A stretch of DNA of 64,000 nt from Gonatopus flavifemur (Eukaryota; Arthropoda; Insecta; Hymenoptera; Dryinidae): positions 1,488,001 to 1,552,000 of the forward strand of contig JAFFJZ010000050.1 of the NCBI GenBank assembly GCA_018340375.1, given 5' to 3'. The notes below the pieces were generated by a model. That model was not told where the DNA came from. It made no database searches and saw nothing but the letters and a program-made list of their open reading frames with translations. Below, in pieces: positions 1-12,900 of the stretch; positions within the stretch are counted from its first letter, which is position 1; the number at the start of each line of letters is the position of its first letter. The translations under genes and the position numbers were made by a program.

Positions 1-1
1 C

Positions 2-1024
2 ATGAAATTACTTTCAATCGAAGATGTTTTATCAAATGGAGCTTGTTCCTCGATGGCTATAACCTACTCTTCTCAACGAATGCAAATAAATAGAGCTAGG
101 CCTTCAATGAAGAAATTGTCTTATGTGCTCTCTGAGTGGCCACTTCTAAAACACGAAAACTACTTACTTGATCACGCTAAGACATTAATGGGAAAAGAGA
201 TTATTGGTATATAGTTCAAAAATTTAGGGGAAAAAAGTGCGAATATTATTGATTTTATGACGCATGTGTGGACAAAAGAATCTAAAAAACAGAAGACTAC
301 CACCATTCAAAATATGTTAGGTTTTTTACAAGACATGAAAAATGTGATTCAAAATGATCAAACCAATACCGCTTATTCAGTGGTTTCATTTCCATTGGTT
401 ATTGGTTACTTGAGAGGAAGTCAAGATCATTTACATTCACTTTTTACGGTAAGTTGATCGGTTCTGAAGTGTTGAGCAAATATTTTCTCCTCAAGAAAAC
501 TTCCAATATTCAATATATCATTCCAAAAGTCAGAATAATGCTCTCCGTGGATTTCTGGGAGGCTCAAAATATTCTAGAAAATACTTTATAAATAATCTAG
601 AAATTCGTTCATTAGAGATCATTTTTCTGGTGAAAATATATTGCGAGATCATACAAGGAAATGCCACTTCCACAGTCAAGGAGCGCAAAATGATTCTCAG
701 TACACATCTCCTTCCAATTTCTTCAACACTTCGTTGCGTTGTTGACACTTTATTTTTGCCAGGATTACCTTCTTTCAGAGAACAGCATAAATGTTTCAAA
801 TATTGAAGAGGGACATGTTCATTAGACATCTATCTGAAACTAGCAACAGTAAAAGGCGTAGCTAAGTATTATTTCATAATAATGAGTTATTTATTATTCA
901 CAAACAGAAATCAGCTACTGATGAAGAAATGATTGAGGCTGCTCAGAACGTTAGCCTGAATCCAATACTTGTTATCAGAGATATGTGTGTAATTTCCTAT
1001 TTAAAACATTCCACGGAATTTTGA
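2..1024 (+). pseudogene. Decayed two-exon gene, uncharacterised animal protein family
   Basis: Exon 1 is open from the window edge to 448 except for a TAG at 212-214. It contains the phrases PSMKKLSYVLSEWPLL and SFPLVIGYLRGS, then a strong donor (GTAAGT at 449-454). Exon 2 starts after a CAG at 907, reads ATDEEMIEAAQNVSLNPILV, and stops at 1022-1024. Exon 1 ends and exon 2 begins on a codon boundary, so the splice is phase-consistent. The pattern (Trp-Pro block, helical middle, LP-x-ILG-like block, then a P-x-L-V-I-R strand) resembles the C-terminal half of a large, repeatedly duplicated family of uncharacterised proteins, some labelled SAMD3-like. That assignment is from memory and weak. The in-frame stop and early end suggest a pseudogene. 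The 5' part lies outside the window. Confidence 0.45.
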
Positions 1025-2234
1025 TCAATTGAATACCATCAGAGGAGTTTGTACGAATCAAAGGAACATCAATTGGCGGTATATTCTCATCTCAATTTCA
1101 ATGGATCAAATTTAATTGGATAATAATCAAATTTTAGATATATGATAAGAAATCAACTTTTTTAATACAATTACCATTGAATTTTACAAGTGGATATATA
1201 TTTGATGAAAGTGCTTGATGTGATGTGATACTATTGTGAAATATAAAAATTTTAGTAGACAATATTTTAGAAGGATTTCTATGAGCGGTGATGCTCTATT
1301 TGATTTTCGGTGTGACATATCCTGCTGAACTTCACAGTACGCTTGAGTTTTATCAAAGGTGTGAGAACTTCTTAAATATCAGGATTAAATAAGCAGCTCT
1401 AATTACATATAATGTTGGAATTTTCCATCGCAGGCTTTTTCTCGAAATCGATCCACCTCCCAAAGAAGATAATAAACAAAAAATCCAAAAGAGAACTGTC
1501 GACGCCATTGATTCAAAAGTTGGAGATTCATCAGCTGCTTTGATGGCATTCACCTCTTCATGAAATATGCCCGCATAAAATGATTTGCCCACGTCTTTTT
1601 ACGTCCCAACTTGAATCCAGGTTTCAAATTAGTCGTTTTTATTATCCATTATTCTATTCAAGATATGATATCTCATTTATGTATGATATAATATATCAAC
1701 CAATGAGATCCCACCAATTCAATACAATTTTTTATGATTAGAAATATTGATTGTTTCATTCCATTACAAATAATAATATTTTCACAGCAAATGAATTTCA
1801 AAATTACTACGAATAATTTCAATTCTACAACAAATGTTCAGAATTGGAGAAAATGACGGAATATGAAATTTTATTCCAATATGGAACAGTAATTCAAATG
1901 AATGAGAACGTATCTTCTCCTGGCGCAGATAGTGAACTTGGCATTCCATTTCTTCAGAAAGTGATACTTGTTGTTATGGAATGTTATTGGTATTATATGT
2001 AAGATATCTAATAGGGAGATGTGTTTATTTATCGAGTAACGTCAATATCACATAATTCGTTACTTCCTCCTACATTTCCCACTACAGAGATGTTTGGAAA
2101 ATGCGTATAACAAGTTACAACTACTCAATACCCGATATGAATTTTCGTCACAAGATTTTGTAATCTTTCATTGTTCTTTGGAAGTCATTTGAGACAGACA
2201 TTCATAACTCGTCATCATTGTTCATAATACAATG
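1025..2234. other. AT-rich intergenic DNA, nothing recognised
   Basis: No coding frame here is supported by recognisable motifs. The sequence is AT-rich and contains short degenerate runs related to the tandem repeat that follows. Confidence 0.5.
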
Positions 2235-2615
2235 TGAATTTCGATCACAACATGCTGAAAATTTACTGAACCAATTTGAAACTAAAATTCATAAAATGTT
2301 ATAATTCTTTATAACACGATATGAATTTTCGTATTCAAATTTTAAAATTTGTTGAAAATTTTTCGAATTAATTCGAAACAAAAATTCACCAAATGTTATA
2401 ATTTTTTATAACACGATATTAATTTTTCGTATTCAAATTTGAAAATGTGTTGACAATTTTTTGAAACAATTAGTAACGAAAATTCATAAAGTGTTATAAA
2501 TTTTGATGACACGATGTGAATTTTCGTATCAAAATTTTATAGGTTGAAAATTTTTTGAACTGATCTGAAACAAAAATTTATAACACGTCATAATTTTTCA
2601 TAACACGATACAACC
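2235..2615. repeat. Tandem repeat, ~97-bp unit, about four copies
   Basis: The block ATAACACGAT followed by GAATTTTCGTATTCAAA recurs at 2311, 2408, 2506 and 2600, giving spacings of 97, 98 and 94 bp. Each unit also carries AAAATTCATAAA-GTGTTATAA. The copies are diverged and very AT-rich. A looser copy may start near 2130. Confidence 0.75.
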
Positions 2616-2858
2616 TTAGATTACATTGTTTTGTAACCTTTTGGAAATGTTATCCTTGCGGATTGTATCACTCCTGATACAAAATTTTATATCATTGAAA
2701 CGTGAAAAAATTCACATCAATGTTACGGAATATTGTACTGATTTTTCTAACAGTGTAGAAGAAGCGACGAAGAAGTCTGAGGCCATTTGTAAAGACAACG
2801 CGATACAGTGGATGGATTCAATCCGTCCTCTCCCTATTTTATCAATTTGAGGTGATAC

Positions 2859-3045
2859 TAGCGGCGTGATTGCAGCCAAATCGTTCATGACAAACTACGG
2901 TCAAACGCTCCAGTTCAATCAAAATATCGGTCTGTACAGCACTTCTACTTGAATCAAAGAAGTGTTGTACAGAGCGATATTTTTATTAAATTGAGAAATT
3001 TGTGCGTCGTTTGCCATGAACGATTTGGCTGCTATCACGGCGCTA
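2859..3045. repeat. Hairpin MITE-like element, 187 bp
   Basis: The left arm begins TAGCGGCGTGAT and the right arm, read in reverse complement, begins TAGCGCCGTGAT. The arms continue to match for about 85 bp (for example CAGCCAAATCGTTCATG in both), leaving only a short loop near 2952. Nearly the whole element is one imperfect palindrome. It is non-coding. A superfamily cannot be assigned because no clear target duplication is visible. Confidence 0.75.
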
Positions 3046-3586
3046 TTATTTCCTTAAGACCACCCATAAATAAATTTCGATTTCAATCATAATATTCAAT
3101 TCAAAAACTTCTCAACCGGATCATCGATGAATGTGAATGATTCCCCAAATGTTTAGGTGGTTGGATTTCAATTTTCATCGAACATTTGTGAATTATAACC
3201 CAGTTTTCTACAACTGATCAAACTGATGGAAGGGAACGGATTGAATCCACTGTCTGTACGCACAACACGCATTGCAGTACATTGTTCATTCGATGAATTG
3301 GATTTGTTTATATGAATAAATATAATATTGACATGGTGTTCTTGTTTAAGTAACGTTATCCGCCGGTCTCAAAGAGAAAATAATCTAACCAGAATAGGGC
3401 AAATCACGTTATTTGTTGTTCTTGGTGTATATATGCGACATTCTTCGAATACCCTGGAATATTCTTCGGATGTTGCTTCCGCAACTGAGATTGCTTTCTG
3501 AACTTCTGTCGAATAATCTAATGATGTCTCAGTCGTAGATCTGCGACGATTCATTTCTATTAGAACTTCAATAAGTCCAATCTGAA

Positions 3587-3974
3587 TCATTCAGGAACGT
3601 GATATTCGTTCTTTACCTTTTTTTTTGGTCCGAAAATCTTCTTCTCCAAAGCTGTGAATGGCAATTCTCCTACGAGCACCCAACCAATACTCAAAATCAC
3701 TGTTGTGATAATGCGGGCGAATGCATTCGTTAGCTGAAAAATATATGGATATTTGAATATGATAATTATTTTATAAAACTGATCCACAAATGAATGAGTT
3801 GAAAAATTAGAAACAACTGTCATCAACTTACTATATTGCTGTTACTGAAGTAAAAAGGGTGACGTAATGAAATGTTCGCTTGCATTTGGAATCCAATGTG
3901 TATCATATAAAACGGATAAGAAATTCGACTGAATACCACAAATATTGGTGAAGATAGAAATTTGGACATGAAAT
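3587..3974 (-). CDS. Last two exons of the nrf-6-like gene
   Basis: Exon 3974-3832 follows the acceptor TGCATTTTTCAG and ends at GTAAGT. It encodes [20 protein letters not shown] and ends ...YFSNSNI, matching the conserved 'F-x-P-x-S-R-x-S-Y ... H' helix of the family. After a 98-bp intron, exon 3733-3587 follows ATATTTTTCAG, starts LTNAFAR, runs through a hydrophobic helix to [13 protein letters not shown], and ends with a basic tail at TGA 3587-3589. The splice between them is phase 0. An open frame just downstream (3590-3369, minus) could be an alternative C-terminus if a cryptic donor in the poly-Lys codons were used, but the implied intron would be only about 35 bp. The 3974 exon is joined across the 35.6-kb intron to the exon ending at 39557. 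Confidence 0.78.
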
Positions 3975-6900
3975 CTGAAAAATGCACAAATTTGTTAAAA
4001 AATTATCTTGAACTATTTCTCATTCCTAACGAGATTTAGTGATTCTCAGAACAGTTTGTGAGATAGGCGTGGTAAGGTAGCACGCGCTCGGAATTGTATT
4101 CTCCTCAAATGAGATGGTTTGTCAATCCGAAAACAATTACCAGGAATTTCTAGCCCTTCTCAAATAGTCAAAAACTTTATTGCTTTCGAGTGAGTAGCTG
4201 TTCAAGCGTGGGCTACCTTACCGATGAACGACTCGATCAATTCAGTACATCGAGGAAAAGGATATATAGGAATAGCAGAATTTTCATTATCCAGTGAAGA
4301 TGCCCAGATATAGCTTCCAAAGTCCTCTGGACGTTTCAGGAATATAACTCTAGTTCTGCAAGTTTTGGTTTCTGCCTTAACAGCACACTCACTGGTGTAT
4401 GAGTCGCATTTTCACAGAGGCGAGGTGGATAAAAGAGAGACGTGGACACAAGTTGGAGGAACGGAGAAGCGACATAGAGTAAATTTTCAACGATCGGTGG
4501 TTGTGCTGTACGGATGGGGAGTAGTTTTTGATATGTTCAGAGAACCTTTATTTTCAGGTCACCTGAATACGTTTCCAGCAGATTCTTTTTACCTATCATG
4601 GAACGTTTCTATTATGTTCCCCAAATGAAGTAGTATGCAACGTACTCGACCGACGATATGCCTGATCGCAGGTACAGCACGACTGATGTTAGTTTGACTG
4701 CTTTCCAACTCCACTGGTCGAAAAAAAGTAGTTTTTTTCCGTGAGAAAAAAGAGACCGTCATTCAATTATTTCAAGTGTTCTCTGATTAAAAATCCAACT
4801 CAGTGATATACTGGTATCCATAATAGGCCTTCAGATTTATAGGTGAATTTACAAACATGAACATTAAAAAATGCGACATATCAGCGAATAGGAGAGTTGT
4901 TGAAGCAGACTTGATGGCATTTGGAAGGGTATTCCGAGTAAAAGAAAGAGTTTGATGCTACAGAACCTCAAATTGAGACCAAAATCGGTAGTACGCAGAG
5001 TACCCTACCGACAATGTACCAGACTGTAGAATCCGACTGGAGTTAGCCCGATTGTGCTTGGATGGGCTGAACCACATTCGGGCTATAAAATACCAGTCGA
5101 GTTAAAAATCAGTCTGGCTCTCCCTACGGTCGGCCATATTGTTGGTTGGGCATATTGTCGGTCAGGCATATTACTGCGAAAATCGCTGTTTCTGCATTTT
5201 TAGGTCAAGATATCTCGGAAACAAGAGCCAATTGAGGCATTTAGATCTCGGATTTGTATTCAGCGCACTCAAAACTCCCGGCAAAGAATATTCGGGTTTC
5301 TGAATTAGAGAGTGGACCGAATTTTGTCGGCCTGTGTTATAATCAGTCAATTTCATCAACGCAGTTGTGGATACCCCTACGATGTTATGCATATGTGGGA
5401 AATTGTACATTATAATAATCTTGAATTGTGATATTGCTCCCTCTTTTTTCCGACACTACGTTTCTAATTACAAATTCCCCAAGATTCCTCTCTTCTATCA
5501 TTATATCCGTATATAATTCGTATAATTCTCATATCTGTTTATTTGGAAAATGCTTGTGCTGTCTAGACGAAACGATACTACACAGAGAGAAGAATGGCAG
5601 ACTAATCCCTTGCAAAGTTCTGGTGGAATAAAAGCATGCGATATTGAAGGTTATTTTCTAATACAGCAATAGGTGACAACGCCACCTTCACGCAATCATC
5701 CCAACCCACGCATGGAGAAACCTCATGTGACATTGGCACCAAATAAGATATAAAGAGTATCATCTCCATAAAACAAACATGGCACATTTTTTGGGCCAAA
5801 ATTACAAGTCAGATTCCAAACCTCGCGGCGCTGTAAGCCTTAGTCATGTACAAAAATGCGGGGTTGCTTGGTGAATTTTATACCATGAAGCGAAAATCAA
5901 TCGACTTGTAATTTCGTTCCAAAAAATGTGCCACCTTCAAAGGCCGATGCCAAAAGAGATTACACTCCTCAAGCTGAGATTCCATACTGGCGTTGTTGAC
6001 GCGGCGCACATGGCAGGAAACGCGGAAAAGCTGGTAAAAAATGAAAAAATCAAACTCATTCGATTGGATTAATGGATGGGAAATTATCAAAGGGAGGACT
6101 TATCCATTACTTCATAAGAGGCAAAGGGCGCTACATTTCGTAGTTCCTCTCTTGGGTCAGTCTGGATGTACCTATTATGCGGTATCTTACTTCATCTTTG
6201 CCCACGCCTCAAAAAGCGTGCTGCTTGCAAAAAATGCCAATAGAAACTGTTGTGAGTGTTGATTATCAATCCTGCAGAGTAGGGGATGTTCCTGAAGGTG
6301 GGTCAAGTAATTTGAGCTATTATCGACTTAGTTTCAATATGTTTTTGTATATTCACAGTTGAGTCAATCACTTGTCAAAAATAACGGAAAATCTGAGAAA
6401 ATGTTTCCCGTCAGTCGTCAAAAAAGTTGTGAGTGTCGTGTTGTTTGGTATTCACCAACATTGAGGATACAGTTTTTAGTGTCCATGATGAAAATTCGCA
6501 AAGAAATCAACCCCGTTTTTCCTCCAAATCGTATTTCTACGCTTCCCCATCATATTATCGTGTGGCATGAAAGGAGAAATCGCGGAACAAGCTGACAAAG
6601 GATGGGATTTATCATTCTGTGAACTTGCGTTTTGTGTCTTTGGAGATTTTTAGGTCGCAAAAAACGAATTTGAGTCCCATTCATTAATAAGTCAAAATGG
6701 CAGATCGAATATGGCGGTTGGCTTTTGTGAAAATTCATCCAATCGGGGCCAAATGCTGAAACAAATCCGTTGTGAAAACCTCAAAATCCAACATTGTGCA
6801 CCCAATATGGCAGCCAAAAATCCGAAAATCCATCGGATTTCCTCCAAACTTGATTCTTAACGGTTTTTAGAGGTCGATGATTACAAATCCGTTGTGAAAA

Positions 6901-9900
6901 TTGGTGGATTCAAAATGACAGATCCAATATGGCGGACAAGAATGCGGAAATTAATCGGATTCCCTTCAAACTCGATACCCTGGGGGTTTTGGGGTCGCTG
7001 ATTATGAGTCCGTTATCAAAATTGAAAAATTGATAGTAGCCCCAAGAGAACACAAACCTCCAAATACGTCCAACGGAGGTACTTGAACTTCTATTGGACG
7101 TCCAGTACGTCTATTAGACGTTGTTGGAGGTTTGTGTTCTCTTGGGGTAGTGGACCCGATATGGCAAAAACTTCGTGCAAAAATACTGGAAATGCAAGTA
7201 GAATTTACTTTGAGGAGGTTTCTGAGATCGTTGATTATGAATCTGTATCAAAAACTCGAGAAAACACATGGGTGAACGCGATATGATGAACCAATCATGT
7301 TTTGCATTTGTGGTGTTGAAAACAAGAAACAACGACGGGTAAGAATTTTTCGCAAATAACGGGAATTGATACTGTATGTCTTATCCCGAAACAAGGAATA
7401 CCACTATTGGGATAGCAAAAAAAATCACTGTGAAGCAATGAGGACCGTATATTACAATTCATTCTAATAAAAAGAAAGTACAATGGAACGTGTGTTCCGC
7501 TCGTAGGTACAGGAAACAGTGACGCGTAGTAACACGCCGCTTGCACACGGAGGCAGAGAATCAAGATTCTCCCCACTTTTCCACTCATGCACACGCACAC
7601 GCAACCGAGCACTGTGGGTAATGCAGATCTCCACACCTAACATAAAAAGAAAATACGAAAGTAAAATACAAAGAAATTAAATATGAAGAAGAAATTATAT
7701 ATTATTCAATATCTATTTCAACACTTCCCCTACTTGAGTATTTTCAGTAATGCGCTCAATCACATTCAATTTTCCACGCAAGTGCTTCAATTTATCGAAA
7801 CTAAGTGCTCTCGTGAAAATATCAGCATACTGATCATACGTGTTCACATATATTGGTTCGATTACACCCTCTTGCACTTTTTCGCAAATAAAATGATGTC
7901 GGACATCAATGTGTTTCGACCTGCGGTGAAACTCATTCTTTGTTAACTTTATGGAACTTTGATTATCCATGTGAAGAGAAGTAGGTGCTGTACATTCATA
8001 TCCGCCGTCACATAACAATTTTTGCAGCCACACTGCTTCTTTAGTCGCTTCGCTCGCTGCAATAAATTCAGCTTCGGTTGTGCTGAGATTAACGCTCGCT
8101 TGGCGTTTCGACGACCAAGTAATACATCCCTTGTTCATTGAAAAAACATACCCACCAGTCGATCTTCACGTGTCCGGTTATGCTGCGTAGTCTGCATCGG
8201 AAAATCCTATAAGCGCGCTGCTTTCGTTATTTGCAGCAACAAGTGAACCAAAATTTTTTGTGCCCTCAATGTATCGAAATATACGGTTTACAGCAGTCCA
8301 GTGCGTTTCGTCGTAATTGTCTAAATATCTACTGACCACGCCAACAGCATAAGCAATATCTGGACGCGAAACCATAGCGAGAAATAAGAGCAAACCTACA
8401 GCCTCACGATACGGCGCAGAAAAGTCGCTTTCCCCTACAGATTTCGCTAATCTCACGTTTGGATCGACTGGTGTTTTCACAGGATTCGCGTTTAACATAT
8501 TGAATTTCCGCAGAATTTTATCAATTTAAAATTCTTGACTAACAGAGACACAATTATTTTCATACGGAATTTCCATTCCAACAAAACAGTTCAACGAATT
8601 TTTAGTAATAGAAAATTCTTTTTCAAGAATTTTAATCAGATCATTTAAAATATTTACAATAACATAATTAAACATAAAGCGCTGAGTAAATTTTGCAGTT
8701 CCGAAAAATAGCCGTGTACACACATTTAAGGTAGATGACCCCATTTACGAACGCGACCCCTTTAATGAACGTTTTGGTTTTTGATTCATAGTACTTTTCA
8801 TTTAGTGCTTTAATTTCATCCAAGCATGACTGACTGGATACTAAATCAACCGCTGTTATGTAAATGAATTCAGAATAATATGCCATAGGAAAGATATGAT
8901 AGATAAACGATTGTTCGCTAATGGGGGTTAAGGTGTTCATTAATGGGGCCTGTCACCTTATTCGCATTACATTGAACAAAACCTATATTTTTCATAAAAC
9001 TATCAAATCTTTGGTTCCAGCACCGACCAGATTGCTTCAAACCGTAAATCGTCTAGTTCAATTTTAACGCTTTATTCTTACCGTCTACATTTAAGCCGTC
9101 TGGAGTTTTCATGTGAGTCGTTTCATTAAGCTCGCTATTCAAATAAGTAGTGCTAACATCAAATTGTACGGATTTGAGATTTTCGTGAACCGATATGGCT
9201 AATAATGTGCGCACGGACTCGAAACGTATGACGGGAGAAAAAATTTCATGGTAATCCACGTCGGCTTGCTGTGAGCAACCTTTTGCACAAAGACGGGCCT
9301 TATATCTCGGAGCAGTAGTGTTGTTTATATTTTTTATCTTGAATACCCACTTAAAACCTATAGGCTTTCACGTATTGGGTAATTCAACAATTTCCCATGT
9401 TTTATTTTTGTCGTGAGTCTGTAGCTCTTCATCGATGGCACGCTGCCATGATTCTGAATCATCACGATTGATCACTTCGTTGAAACTTTTCGGTTCCTCA
9501 AAAATGGCTCAGCACGCTTCATAACGCTTGGGAGTTCGACATTGGTCGCAAGGTTGCAAGTTATACGGTGCGGGCTCTGCGATTGGAGCGTCGGGCGGGA
9601 GAACGTCCACACGTGGTTCGTTGCCATTGTTTTCGTGTTCTAAAGGAGACGTTGAATCGACATGTATATCTATGGCGTCGTCTTTTGAATGTACAGACTA
9701 ACTTTCGTTGAATCTAACATGTTTTGAAATAATAACACGGCCGGTTCGAGGATTAAACAACCGGTAATTTTCAGACTGATTTTCATAACCGACAAAGGTA
9801 AGTCTTTCAGATCTTAGATCCCATTTTTTACGTAATGAATCTGGAATAAGCGCGTAGGCGTCACAATCGAATGTGCGTAAAGGCGAAATTTTTGGCTTTT

Positions 9901-12900
9901 TATCAAACCACAGCTCAAACGGCGAAATCGTATCAGAACAAGGACCAAGCGTTCTATTCAGAACGTAGACCGCCGTGTTGACGGCTTCAGCCCAAAGACG
10001 CGTGGGTAAATTTTTCGCTACGCGCATCGTACGTGCGCTTTCCACGATGGTACGCATCTCGCGCTCTGCACGACCATTTTGTTCTGGCGTGTGTGGTGCT
10101 GACGTAAGCAGCTTGATGCCTCTTACCTCCAGAGAATCAATTACGTTTCTATTTATGTACTCAGTACCATTGTCTGCCCGGAAGATTTTAATTTCTCTCT
10201 CAAATTGATTTTTAACTAAAACAACGAATTCCTTTGAAGCATCGTAAGTGTCGTTCTTATGTTCAAGAAAATATACCGAGCGACAACCACGCGCCTCGTC
10301 TTTGAAAAGCAAAAAGAATTTAGCGCCACCGACGAACTGAGTTTGCATTGGGCCGCACAAGTCTGTGTGAATAATTTCACCCGGAATTTTACTGATGCAT
10401 TTTCCATTTTTTTTAAAGGTAGTTTTGAATCGTTTTCCAAGCACACAACTTTCACAGAAAAAATCGTTTTTATTTTGCACTGAAATACCATCTACGGAGT
10501 TATTTTTGATCATATATTCGATCAAATTGCGATTTACATGGCCCAAATGCTCATGCCAAACTTTCAACGGTGCGGTAGTTGACACGTAATTTGCTTCGAG
10601 ATTACATTCCGTTCTAATAAGTAAGCAAATCAGATTGTTGACGAGATTGATCCCGCGTACTAATAAAACCGCATCTTTCGATAAAATATTAGCGCAATTG
10701 TCATTAAAAATTACCGAACAGCCGTTCGATGTAAATGCTCCCGTAGATAACAAATTTTCATTGAATGACGGAACGTATAAAACATTATTGATAACACCAT
10801 CGAGCCGTACACCGTCAATGAGACGTTTTATGAAAATTTTGCCGCTACCCTCTACTGTAACTTTGGCTCCGTCCCCGAGATAAACAAACTCGTCTCGACA
10901 CGGCGCGAACTCCGCGAACCATTTTCGTCTACAAGAGATATGACGCGACGCACCACTGTTAAGAAGCCAATGTTCCTTCTCATCGTATTTACGAAATAAA
11001 TAAGAGTCACGGTGAGGTACTGTTGATTTTACGCGAAAAGAATCAAATTTTTGTCAGGCTACTAAAGCGCTAGTAAACATCACGGAACTTTCACTTTCAG
11101 ACTCAGTATGCCTACTCGAATTCTTAGAATAGAATATTGGTAGAGAAACTGAAGCTATGGAAACAAGAAAAACATAAGGTAGAGTCTCCATTGATACAAT
11201 GGAGAGGTGATGAAGAAATGTCCCTCTTCTATATTTTCAAAATGATTTATTCCGTTGAATTGACGGATTGGAATATATTTAAAAATACAATTCTGATTTT
11301 TTAAGTAGTTTTCAAAAGACTCCGGGCATTCTCGTCTCAGACGTTTCAGAAACACCGTCAGGCATTCTTCAGGTTTCTCCATCATTTCTCCATTGCATCA
11401 ACGCAGACTTTCCCTCAATTCTTTTTCATTTCCAAAGCTCCCGTTTCTTCATCATCATTTTATTCCCATTCCGATCGAATCCTAGGGGGCAGATCGATGG
11501 TAGTGCTATACGGAATTATGGGGAACATACTCAAATGATGATCTTCTTTGTTTAGTATCATGAATTTGATTGGTGATTGATGATTTTTGTTTTGAATAGT
11601 AATTTAGTTGCTGGGCCATCGAAGTTTTTATCATTTCGTTCCATTTTTCACTCAAGTTCACATTCGCTCCTGATTTGGAACTAAATATCAAAACTTCAAC
11701 CAGTATTGCAGTATATTTTATTGATGTGGATATTTGAGAATTAGGACTGTATCGAACGAAAATTGTCAAAGAAAAAAGGCTTTAGTAATCTTGAAAAATA
11801 TTCCGGTAAATATGCAGAAGTGCGACTTCTGGGAAAACGACTAATTTAGGGGAAGGTCTCTGCGGAAATGGCTTTCATTTGGGCCCAATGGAACATTCGA
11901 ATAGGGGGAGCTGGGGAAAGTCCCCAAAGAGCACCCATACAGCTCATGAACAGCCCATCGTGGGAAAATGACTAATTTAGGAGATGGTCTCTGCGGAAAT
12001 GGCTTTCATTCAGGCCAAATGAGGCATTCGAATAGGGGGAGTTGGAAGAAGTTATCGAACAGTGCCCACACAGCTCACAAACAGCACCTTCTGTATCGCG
12101 AAACATAAAATGATGATTTTGGTGGGGTTTGGTGGGTTTCTTTCCAGGGCAGAGGGAAGGGGGGAGGATTTTTCCACTCCCTGTGAACACTCAAGGTGGT
12201 GGAAGCAGAGAAAAGTGCTTCAACAATCTCGAAACAGCTCATAAGAAGCGTCTTCTGCATTACGAAGCACTGAACGGTGGTATCAACGTTTCGTGGCCAT
12301 TAATTTCATCCCACCTCAACAGAAGTGGATTCCATTCAGCGCCAATAAGACATTCAAATGGGAAGAGTTATAAGAAGTTCCCAAACAATGCCCGTAGAGC
12401 TCATGAGAAGCTCCTTCTGCATCATGGAATACCAAATGATGTTTTAGGGGGGATTCGTGGGGTTTTTCCCCCGGGAAAAAGCGAGATTACGAGGCTACAG
12501 ATGATAATAATGGTAACTGTGCGGGATTCGTTCGTACACACTACTTTCTTCCAACCTCGGGGAAGAGTGCAGGTAGTGAGTGCCACGGGAATTATCCCAA
12601 GAACGCCCAAACAGCTCATAGAAAGCAGCGGTGAAATGATGAAGTGGTAAGTGATGATTCTGCAGGTCAGCCGTGATCCCCTCGTGGAGATGATTCCTAA
12701 TAAACCCTTGTTACGTTTTGGATCTCTCACCGGACGAATTTTTATGTTTGCCGTTCCCAAACAACATCCAAACAGTTCACGCATCCGGGACACATACTTG
12801 AAACACGGAACAAGCCGATAAAGCGTTCCGGAAGGACGCTTGAGGCAAAAATGAGCTCATCTCGCAGGAAGCTTTTAGGTGGGTTAGGTTGGAAAGAGCA

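Larger units (their letters stand above)
7314..11135 (-). mobile_element. 5'-truncated Ty1/copia LTR retrotransposon
   Basis: Reading down the minus strand from 11135, one finds the gag tail, protease, integrase, reverse transcriptase, RNase H, polypurine tract and the 3' LTR (7635-7314). The integrase-before-RT order identifies the copia superfamily. No 5' LTR, primer-binding site or gag zinc knuckle is visible beyond 11135, so the 5' end is missing. The pol frame is interrupted by stops and frameshifts, and by a Harbinger-like MITE (8729-8957). The element is therefore dead. It lies inside the nrf-6 intron on the same strand as that gene. Confidence 0.9.

Noticed and set aside
7600..7622. 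CACTGTG near the 6.6-7.3 kb tandem array as a Transib end
   Set aside because: It lies inside the copia LTR, not at the array edge, and lacks an ACAAAA nonamer 23 bp away.
7295..7636. 113-codon minus-strand open frame
   Set aside because: It coincides with the copia LTR and has no domain.
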